The notes below the pieces were generated by a model, which was given only the letters and a program-made list of their open reading frames with translations, was not told where the DNA came from and did not search any database. The translations under genes and the position numbers were made by a program. 64,000 bases of DNA from Lanius collurio. Its lineage: Eukaryota > Chordata > Aves > Passeriformes > Laniidae. Of the stretch, positions 54,901 through 64,000 are shown one piece after another. The stretch covers positions 3,116,860 through 3,180,859 of the forward strand of contig JACBWW010000051.1 in NCBI GenBank assembly GCA_020086605.1, in the 5' to 3' direction. Positions within the stretch are counted from its first letter, which is position 1. Each line of letters opens with the position of its first letter.

Positions 54901-57619
54901 GAGAAGAGCCAGATATCCCTCACCTGCCTTGAACACAACCAAAACACTGCCTTCCAATGCTCTTCGTGTTTGTTGGTCATTTCCTGTTTAAGAATCCAAG
55001 AAAACCACATCGGGATAGAATGCCACTGAATGATGTGCATTAACTGCTTTGTGCTGTAATTTCTGTAAGGTTGACCCCTTTGACAACAGTCTCCCAACAG
55101 TTCTCAAATAAGCACTCAATAATGATCAGACCTGGGAATATGTTCAACACACAGCCTTGAGAGTAAAGCCTGAGGAAACTCCAAAGGTAAAGTTCCAGTT
55201 GCTGAATTGTACTGTCCTATGTTCATCTGGTGATCTTGCATGAGAACCCCACATGAAGGTCAGTCATACCCTCAGGTGACCTCGGCTTGAACTGTGACCC
55301 TGTTCAAAGGGGAGATTTTACCTTACAAACTAAGGTAGGTGTAATGAAGGGGTACCAGGACCTCCCTGCCTCTGAGCTGCCTCCAAACTTTTATGACAAC
55401 AATGAAAGTTCTTTCCCAGCCTCTTCAAGTACAGCCTGCAGCATAAAAGTTCCTTATTTACAAGAATTGCTTAGTTTAAACCTTACTCACTGCATTTGAA
55501 ACCTGCCACTCCTCTGGAACCAAACTCACTTCTCCACCTCTGAGGCACCAAGTTCCTCAAGCTGTGCTAGAGCAGAGGGTCCATCACAGTACAGATGCTG
55601 ACACAGCTGCAAAGTTTTACTCTGCACATCTCTGTATTAGCAGCAAGATCTCAGAGCCTTACAGCCACTTTCAGCCCACAGAAAACAGTGAAGGAGCATG
55701 GGCAGGTGGCTCCAGTGGGCAGGGTCTGTCTCTGAAGGCTCTGCTGCTGGCTGTACCAATATACAGACGTATATTGTAAGCTGTAACTGCTTGTTCAGGT
55801 CAATAATATCAGAACAATTCTCTCTCCCTCCCCCTGTCTATCTGTCATCTCCCTAATGAGCATAGTTGTATGCAACGTTCGAGCATGACTAAGAGCTCTA
55901 GGAAGGCAATTACCATTGCCAGTGTCAAAGCAACAACTCCCCTGTATTGATAAAGCCTTTTGTGCTTCTGCCTAACCCAGCACAGCAGTGCTGGGCACAG
56001 CTGGAGTTGTGGTCATGAGCTGTGTGTGTCTACAGTAACACCTGGCAGGTGATTACCTGAGCTGCTGGAAGAGCAAGTGGCATTTAACAAGCAGCCAAGA
56101 CTGGGTCACACAGAAGTCATCACAGAGTGCTTTGCAGCACCCTCACAGCTGGGCCCATCACACTCAGGGGTTAGGTTGGTAATTTTAATCTCAGTTGACC
56201 GAGAGCTCACTGCGTCAGCTCAGCCTCCCCACCACAATCACCAAAAATAAGCAAAAACACAGAGGTGGAGGCACCTGTGTGACGTGCTCAGGTACCCCAG
56301 CCAGGTGTTCAGCCAGATGACCAGCAAGGAAACAGCTTGGCAGGAAAGGTAGGTTCTGGACCCTACCAGCCTCTCCCACAGTTTAGGGCCTGCCTGCCAG
56401 CACTCTGCAGGCTGCCCAGCCTTCTCCACCGCCAGCCCCAGGAGACTCTTCTCACCTGGTGAGTGTGGGGATTGCACCAGGGCAAGAGTCAGTGCTCAGC
56501 AGATGCCCTGCTCCACCCATGTGCTCCACTCACCTGTAGCTCAGCACACAGGTGCTCAGCCACAGCCCTGCCCTGGCTTCCCCACACCTCCTGCAGCAGG
56601 AATGGGGTGTTGCTCTTCAAAACATGCATCTAATGTCACAGGTTAGACTTCCCCTCATTTTCTTGTTCATTAAAATACTTGAGTAGCACCTTAGGAGGAT
56701 TTAATGGTTAGAGTCAGGCTACTTCTGAGCCAAGGAGGGGGACAAAAAAGAGCAAGTAATAAAGCAAAATGTGGTAAAAACACCATGGGAGAGAGCTGTG
56801 TGCCAACTTTCCGACAAGCAAATGAATGCAGCCAATTTATAAATCCTTAACAAATAGGATTTACAATGGAAATGGCAGTTAAGCCATCATGAGTACAGAA
56901 GGTGGCAGGCAGCGCTCTGTAATGCTGTCCGTGCTCTGCTACAGCAGCTCAGCAGCATTGCTTTTGGAGAAATTGTATTTACAGAAGTTTTTCATCTTTA
57001 GATGACAGCTTTTGGCAGGCTTTAGTCTAATTTGGTGGTTGCGTACAAAAAGAAAATCTGCCAGCAGGACTCTGGGCTGTACCACTGACTATGCTGCTGA
57101 AGCCCAGGCCTTGTGACTGTGTCAAATACCTCTCCCTCTTCAAACTCCACTAGCTGCATAAATGAAAGAAATTTTATTTATTTTATTATGTATTAAGAAA
57201 TATTCGTGCTATAAATCAGTAATTCAACTATCTCATTTTCAGCTGTAGGCAGTAGTCACTGACTCAATAGGCTCTACTTGATAAATCTGACTTTTTCATC
57301 TGTCAGAAGTTCCCCGTAGCGATAAAAATCATATTTCTGCTTGCCTCTGAAGGCTGCAGTGATCTTTTATAAAACATCCCCATCTCAATGCCTTGGTCTC
57401 TGCCCAGGTAGGGAAGGCAAGTCATTGAAAACCTTGGGACAAAGCACATGAGGGGAGAGTGTTCACCCTTAGCACAGCACAGGACCCTTACTGAAAAGCA
57501 GGGGTTGATATGGGTGGAGGCTGCTGGAGGGCTTGGAGTCCAGCTCTTTCTTCGGTTCCAGAGTGTCCCAGGACAGGTGAGGATAACCCCATGTTAAGAA
57601 CATGTCCAGCTGAATTATG

Positions 57620-58332
57620 AATACATTCAAGATTGGAGGCAGCAACCTATTCCAGTGCTCAGTCACCCTCACAGCAAAATTAGTATTTCTTATGTTTAAC
57701 CAGAACTCTCTGTATTTCTTCCTTTGCCGTTTGTCCTGTCACTGGGCACCACTGAGACAATCCTGGCTCTCTTGTCATTACTTGCCCCCTCAGATACTCG
57801 TGCACAACGATTAGATCCCCCGAGCCACCTCCTCTCCAGGCTGAACAGCCTCAGCTCCGTCAGACTGCCCCCTATTTCAGATGCTCCAGTCCCTTCACCA
57901 TCTTACTGCCCTTTGCTGGGCTCTCTCCCGCAAGTCCATGTCTGGCTTCCACAAGGTCAGATCCAGCACTCCCAGTGTTCCATCTCCACCACTCAGCACT
58001 CCAGCAGTGCCATGTCTCACTGGTGCCGAGCAGAGGGGAGGGATCACCTCCTCAGCCCCTTGGTGATGCCCTGGCTAATCCAGCCCAAGGTGTTGCTGGT
58101 TCGCTCTGCCACAAAAACATATTGCTGGCTCAGGGTCAACTACTTGTGCCCCAGGTCCTTTTCTGGAAAGCTCTTTTACACCTGGCTGGCCTCCAGCTCA
58201 TGCTGGTGCTGGGATTGTTCCTCCCCAGGTGCAGGACTCCGAACTTCCCTTTGCTGGTCCTCGAGAGGCTCCCATCAGCCCCTTTCTCCAGCGTGTGCCT
58301 CTGGATGGCAAACCCTGTGGTTTATCAGCTGC
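57620..58332 (-). mobile_element. CR1 LINE fragment, antisense, ~700 bp
   Basis: On the + strand, 'ctccaggctgaacagcctca', 'tttgctgggctctctcc', 'agtccatgtctggcttccac', 'gcagaggggagggatcacct', 'aatccagcccaaggtg', 'ccaggtgcaggactccgaac' and 'gtgcctctggatggca' follow in the order of the CR1 ORF2 end read in reverse. The left boundary could lie somewhat further left. The 352- and 270-codon open frames on the + strand begin inside it and are not genes. Confidence 0.85.
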
Positions 58333-60289
58333 TCTGCCCCCAGTTGCCACGACACTTCCAAGCCAGCAGGGAACAGCCCGGCAGTGCCATCAGCCGGCTC
58401 CCTCGGCTCTCCTGGGTGCACCCCTGCAAGGCACAGGGATGTCCATGTTCCTTTTGTTGCTCCCTTACCCGACCCTGCTCCACAGACACCCATGGCACCC
58501 CACGGAGGGCAGGACCCTGTGCCCTGCCCTTGGCAGCTGGACAGGCTGCCAAGGCAGCTGGCTCCTGTCGCAGCAGCAGTCTGCTCACGGGAACAGCCCT
58601 GCTGTCCCTCGCCCGGCTGCTGCCCACGTGGAGAGACGATGGCCCCGTCCCTTCGCCAATTCAGTGCTCCCAGCTGCTGCCCCCACCTCGGCCGCTGGAA
58701 CTGCTCCTTCACACTAACGGGACGCGGAGGTTTCGCGGTGAAATCCCACCTGCAGTGCCCTGTTGTCGCCATGGCAGTGTAAGATGAGCCTCACTCAACA
58801 GAAAAACCCCATCTGTCAGGTTAGAAACACAAACCGCGTTGGCAAAACCGATTCTCTTTTGCTGCCCCTGCCCTGGGTCAGGCACATGCTGGGCTGGGGG
58901 CCCAGCGGTGCCTGTGCAGCTCCGCTCCGCGGATCCATCCCGCAGCTGGTTTTGGGGACGCGCGGTGGTGGCACTGGGCTGTTAGCGCAGCTCAAGGGGC
59001 ATTACAGCGTCAGTGCTGGGCACGTTTCCCGTCACAAGCCCGCACACGTGCAGGAATTCCCTTCTCGTGCGCAGCAAAGGACACTTGTCACACTCGGCAC
59101 GGGGGAGCTCCGGCCATGCCGTGCCCTGAGCGCTCGGGTGGCGGGGCACTCTCGCTCCGGAGTCACACGTCATGCGGGCAGGAATGCCAAAGTTCTCATT
59201 TTCAGGGCAGAAAGGTGGAGCGCTGTGGCTCCGGAGCTCACATGTGACCAGGTCAGTCCCGTTGGGGGGAGGAGCTCTCCCTGACTTCTGAGCAAATAAT
59301 GGGCCAGTGAAAAAAGCAATAGATACCAAACCAATTGATGTTTTTCTGCCAGGTGTGTTCTCCATGACAGGTTGACGGAAATTTATTAACCATTTTTATA
59401 AACTTTTATAAGTGAGAGTGACTGGCCTCGTTCCTCACTCTCATCCGCAGGGCCAGGGCTGGCAGCCGGCGGCAGACCTGCCTCTGCTGAGGAGTGTCGG
59501 CACCACGGCCACATGGGAGGGCTGGGTGGCACCCGGGTGACAGCTGGGTGACACCTGTCTCTGCCAAGGGCTGCTGATGCCCCGCAGGGGACAGCCGAGC
59601 ACGAACAGCTCCGGTTTCACCGCGGTGGTCTCCCAGCTGGCTTAAGCAGCTCCCAATAATTGCAAGGGAGAAGATCCACAGACACGGCTCCTGGGCTATG
59701 TGACATACACACACACCCTCGGGGAAAACAGACACCCGAACTTCCCGGCAATGTCGGGGAATTATTGCAGTGCTTCCAGTGGGCACACAAGGGTCTAATA
59801 AAGCAACAGAGATAGGGTTGTTTTGGGGTAAAAACCCACCCAAACCTGTTGAGTTCGTAGGTGAAAAAAACTCAGAGCACCCAAAGGTCATAGCCAGGAA
59901 TTTATTCCCTCGCTGCAGGCTTGTTTGCTGAAAGATAAAGATCTTTGATGCAGGTGTACAAAGTGCCAAGGATCGGAAAGGCAGCACAGAGTAAACCCAT
60001 GGCCAAGTGACGTGTTTGTGGCAGGAATCACAAGAGCTGTCAAAGGTGTCCTGCAATGTATCCTGTTGTCCCGAGGCAGAGCTCAGCTGACAGAAGGTTT
60101 CCTGCCCTGTTAATGATGCTGCCAACGATGCTGCCCTGTTAGAGCCAGCCCTGCCTCTGGCAGGGGATGGCCTGAACATTTGCACTGGTGTAAGTATTGA
60201 CCTGTGGCTTGGTAGTACCCTGACTCGGGAGTGGCTGGGGACTGTCCCACAGACGGCAGTATCTGAGCCTGGGCCATTGCAGCCCTGTG

Positions 60290-60372
60290 TCATGGCCTCA
60301 CCAATGCGGACTTGACTGCCTTAAAGGTCTTTTCCAGCCTCAACGAATCGATAATCCTGGGATTCTATAGCA
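60290..60372 (+). mobile_element. CR1 3'-tail remnant
   Basis: The words 'ccttaaaggtcttttccagc' and 'ctcaacgaatcgataatcct', ending 'gggattctatag', match the end of CR1 elements, sense on +. Only about 80 bp are recognisable. Confidence 0.6.
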
Positions 60373-63139
60373 TCTTGTTTCATGAACAAACTAGTCAGGG
60401 ACCTCTTATGACCCACTTTCAAGAAGACAAAACATATAGGTATCCAGCCAGCAGATTTCCTGGAGTACTGGGAAATCCAGCTGCTTCACGGGTCCTATTT
60501 ACCACAGGAAGCTGTGACTCCCCATCCCTCATGTCCCTCCTCGGCCACACTGCACAGCGTTGGGAGCCCTGTGCCACACGTTCCCTGTGCACTGAACACA
60601 AGGACAGATGCCTTGTCTGAAATGAAGGATGCCAGGACCGGCGGGACAGCAGGCATGGCACAGCCAACACCTGCCAGAGCAACAGGATGGCTTTATGGAT
60701 GTCAGCTGCCTCTTTTTTTTTGTTTAAGGCCTCCAGCAACGGGTCTTTTAAGGAGTAGTTTAAAAGAAAACAATGAAGTGGCTTTGCCAATGTTTACAGA
60801 AAGTCCCTTTCATGTTGGGACTGGAAAGTACAGCAGGTTGTGTGCGCTCTTCCCTGCCTCCCGGGCACCTCTGCTTTTCCTGCTGGGCTGGAAACAGCTT
60901 CTGAAAGCCAGAAGGCTTCAGGTTACCTCCACAATGAAATGTGCCATTGCTCCAAACCTGGTTTTGACCGTTCTAAAAAATAAAATTCCATTTGGAAACT
61001 GAAAAAGATTGACATACAGTTTGGAGATGGGCAGGATAGGGAAGAGGCTTTCTAGAATTCTAAGGGAGCTCTCACAGAAACAATACTGTGTTTCAAGTTG
61101 AAAAATACTGGAAGTTTTAAATAAAAAGTAGTATTTTGGCTAAATGTAATTGTTTCCCGGTAATTGAATTTAAATTCATTTTTCCTCCTATTTCAGTTCA
61201 GATATCTGAAGATGTTGGCTAAGAGACCAGTATTGTGCCTCAGCCACTTTTCACCTTTGATTTTTTGTTATTTGCACTCAAGAGTAGAGCTTGAAGTGTC
61301 GAGTACAAAATTAGACACTTTTGAATGTACCACAGAAAAAGAAACCATAGTAGCAAGGAACCGGCTCTTCTAAAACAGAGACCACCAGCAGATAAAAGCA
61401 GCTCCTGTTACTGAGCAGTTTGTAACCAGCCTGTTGTGGACTCTACTGGGTTTGAGGGGTGCAGCACACAAGGTCATGCTGCAGATGTTGATCCCAGGGC
61501 AAAAAAAAAAAGAGTTTTCTGCAGACTTTGTTCTCTGTGCAGTTCTTCCTTTTCACATAGGTAAGAGCTTACCTACATACCAAACCTTCCTCTTCTTTGC
61601 TCATGGGAAAACAATCACCTGTTTGTTTATTGTTTTACAGTTCAAACAGACTCTGATAACGCTGAATTCTTTTGTTGTGAGTGTAAGTGGTAAAAGGGAG
61701 TAAGCTACCATATGCACATTCCTGATTACATTTATAAATTCATATGGTTCAATGACAGGTTGGGCTTTTTTCTGAATTAATAAAGAGAAGTGGACAAATG
61801 AAATCTTTTGACTTGAGTCAGAACTACCTGCAAATATTTTCTGAGGTATTTATTTCAAAAGCAATTACCTCAAAAAAATTTACGAAATTACTTTCTTCCT
61901 AAATAGAGTTCATGACTTCTGGAAAAGAAAGGGTATTTGGTCAGCTTCTTTCTTTTGCTATATGATCTACATGTGCTCTGAAAATTTGAAAAAAAAGCTT
62001 TAAAATAAACATGCCTTTTGGAAGTATCTCTGTCATGGAACATAAGACCACAAATACAGGACCATGAAAATACACATTAATTTGTTATCAATTTGCTGTT
62101 TACTTCTCTTGTAATATTTAAAAACATTGGTTGCTGCTGATTTTTTTCCTATTGCCACAGTTCCCCCTTTGAAATGTCTTAAGCTCTTTGCTGAGTGTTT
62201 TAAAAAGAGAGAAACACCATTATCCACGAAATTAAAAGCAGAAAAGAAAAAATGTCAGCCCCAGTGAGTAGCCCAGTGCCCTGAAGAAATCCACTGCCCT
62301 CCGCTGGCATGGGCCCAGGACTCCGGCTGCTCAGGGTGTCTGCTCGCTGGAGCAGCACTTCCCAGTGCTCCCAGTCGTCCCTGCCAAAAGAAACCACAAG
62401 CCTCACTTAGAGTTGTGGACAGACACAGTGTTTATTCCTTTATTCTTCATTTATTATTAATTTAAAAGCCTTGTCTATAGTCCTGTTCATAAAAGCCACT
62501 TATTTAGTAGTTCACAGCAAGGTTGGCTTCAGATAAAATGGGGTTAAACCAGGCTGTTTTCCAAATGCCTCACTTTCAGTTTTACTTGTCTTCATTTTCT
62601 TCCCTGCTCGACCACTCTATCAGCCAACTGCTACTGCATTCTGCTTCGGCCTCTAGAGAATTAGCAGTTCTGACTCCCAGCAGGTTGTCAGCCTGAGAGA
62701 AAAAATCCCACAAAATCTGGCACAAAAATGAGATGTTATTTCTAATTGTCTTTCTCACTTTTACTTTTCCTCTCCAGCCCTTCGAGCTCCCCTCTTCCCA
62801 TCCTCCAGTTTCCTTTTCCACCCCTGTGCTTGGCAGGAATCCCTGCTCCATTCTGCTGTTTCAATAGCTGCAGCTCTACAAAACTTCTTGCTTTCCCCCC
62901 ACCCTCGTCAGTAGGAAAGCGGCGTTGGCCGGTGCTCACCAGGGAAAGTGCCACCTCGCACAAAACTGCCCTCATGCCACACTGGGCACGTCACCCGCCT
63001 CAGCTCACGGCCCCATCGCGTGCCACTGCATGAGCTCTTATTGTGGTATTTTGTCATGGCCTGTCTGTTCAAGCCTAAATGACTGAAATGTGGCCACAGA
63101 AGACTGTGGAGGGCACGTCCTCATAGCTGCTTCCACACT

Positions 63140-64000
63140 GCACGGCAGCTGTGCCAGAGCCACGCTCAGGAACCGGGAGCGGCTGCTCAGGGAGGGTCCG
63201 TGCCCCGGGGTGGGCACCATCACCCGCCCTGCGGTGTATGGCTGTTCCTGGGGCTGTCTGTGTCACCCTAACTACTTTCACAACCCAATGGCTTCCCCAT
63301 GGTCCGAAGTGCATCCACGCTCCATCTGCCATGAGCTTTCCCTCTGGAACCCACAGAAAGCCACCCGTGTCACCCCCATAGGCTGCTCCGATGGCTCGTG
63401 GCTCCCCGCCAGCCCCTGAGGGGAGCCCACCATGGCCGAGCCGGGCCACCCGAGGGCATGGCACCGGGAGCAAGGGCACCTCATGGCCCAGGGGAGCCCG
63501 AGTTGCTGCGCTCGGCCGTGTGATGCCAGCACCGGCACCCCACGGCCGTGTCCCCCAGGGCACCGAGGACCCGCTCCCTGCCACCCGCGCTGTGCCCTCG
63601 GTGCTTCCCCTCGGAGAGGCCGAGCAGGGCAGCGCTTATGGCGGCTGTCCCCGGTCCTGGGCCGGTGCTCCGGCCCCGCGGGGCCCCCGAACCCCAACAC
63701 TGGCACCTTCCCGGGACCCGCGGGACCGCGCCCGGCCCCGCCGCCACGGGGCGCTCTGGGGCGCCTTCGGGACCCACCCGGGGCCGGGGGAGCGCGGCCG
63801 TGGGTGTGACCGGGGGAGTGACCACGGGCGGGGACAGGCGGTGGGGGTGCCCGGGGCGCGGCTATGGGTGTGACCGGAGGAGTGGCCGGGCCGTAGGCGG
63901 TGCTGCCGCGGGACTCGCGGTGCGGCCGCCGGCGGAGCAGGAAATGGAGGCGTGAGCGGGCGGAGCGGTCGGGGCTCCGCGCCCTCAGATGACTATGCTG
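63140..64000. promoter_or_regulatory. CpG island at the right edge, likely promoter of the next gene
   Basis: GC and CpG density rise sharply here and peak at 63640-63960 ('ccgcgcccggccccgccgcc'). A GC box GGGCGGGG lies at 63826-63833. There is no TATA box or recognisable coding exon. Such islands mark vertebrate promoters. In mammals WWC1 lies next after TENM2 in the same orientation, so a WWC1 promoter is the leading guess, by synteny only. A possible donor 'gcgtgagc' follows an ATG at 63952, but no known protein start is evident. Confidence 0.6.
63795..63893 (+). repeat. Imperfect tandem duplication in the CpG island
   Basis: The segment 'cgcggccgtgggtgtgaccg' (from about 63793) recurs about 63 bp later as 'cgcggctatgggtgtgaccg', each followed by a form of 'ggagtg'. 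It looks like a diverged two-copy tandem repeat within the GC-rich edge. Confidence 0.7.

Larger units (their letters stand above)
51936..63139. other. Intergenic region downstream of TENM2
   Basis: In these 11.2 kb I can support no gene. AT-rich sequence to about 57.4 kb is followed by a long antisense CR1 fragment and by GC-richer DNA from about 58.3 to 60.3 kb. A short CR1 tail lies near 60290-60372. Long open frames at 57.7-58.8 and 59.4-60.3 kb look like translated repeat or GC-rich non-coding sequence. A weak candidate terminal exon on the - strand (62582-62692) is treated as a finding only. Confidence 0.65.

Noticed and set aside
57724..58787. Overlapping + strand open frames of 352, 270 and 162 codons
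   Set aside because: The first half is an antisense CR1 fragment. The rest is GC-rich sequence with low stop density. Several frames are open on both strands, and none resembles a known protein.
59700..60240. A second LTR-like element (AATAAA at about 59800 and a complementary one at about 59910)
   Set aside because: I could not find matching terminal inverted repeats or a target duplication, and both hexamers occur by chance at this density.
59406..60293. 295-codon open frame on the minus strand
   Set aside because: I see no domain, no signal peptide and no splice or promoter context. Its composition looks like translated non-coding DNA, and it ends beside a CR1 tail. Conservation in another bird would be needed to revive it.

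Overview
The window is vertebrate nuclear DNA, almost certainly avian. It shows large introns with GT-AG junctions and several CR1 LINE fragments of the bird type, with the characteristic 3' tail, in both orientations. It also holds a solo LTR that resembles LTRs known from passerines, so a songbird is my best guess. There is no bacterial, viral or CRISPR content.

From 8185 to 50770 on the + strand lie the last 16 coding exons of one teneurin gene. I assign it to TENM2 from the 7-residue microexon NKEFKHS and the C-terminus ending NEMGKR. I derived all exon limits by hand from reading frame, splice consensus and family homology. The phases agree across all 15 junctions and give one uninterrupted frame of about 1918 residues ending in TAA at 50768-50770. 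This part encodes the end of the cysteine-rich region after the EGF repeats, a transthyretin-like domain, the FN-plug, a six-bladed NHL propeller, the YD/Rhs shell, the Rhs-associated linker and antibiotic-binding-like domain, and a Tox-GHH-derived C-terminal domain with the TCAP peptide. The transmembrane segment, intracellular domain and EGF repeats must lie to the left of the window.

Layout: 1-8184 is intron with two CR1 fragments. Exons at 8185-19 kb cover the Cys-rich end, TTR-like domain, FN-plug and first NHL blade. A 21-bp microexon at 21617-21637 adds seven residues between NHL blades, and the intron after it carries a 770-bp minisatellite and a MIR-like SINE relic. Exons at 26-29.4 kb finish the propeller and begin the YD shell. 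Exons at 35.6, 37.3, 42.5 and 45.2-46.8 kb complete the shell. Exons at 49.5 and 50.0-50.8 kb encode the C-terminal domains. A 3' UTR of about 1.17 kb ends near a canonical AATAAA at 51912.

From about 51.94 kb to the right edge there is no gene I can support. This stretch holds a long antisense CR1 fragment and ends in a CpG island (about 63.1-64.0 kb) that looks like a promoter. In mammals WWC1 follows TENM2 in the same orientation, so that island may belong to WWC1, but no WWC1 coding sequence is visible.

Nothing here amounts to a wholly undescribed system. The points most worth a second look are the microexon and its repeat-rich downstream intron, the solo LTR inserted 81 bp after a splice donor, the sharp GC3 changes along one coding sequence, the TCAP processing signals, and the edge CpG island.
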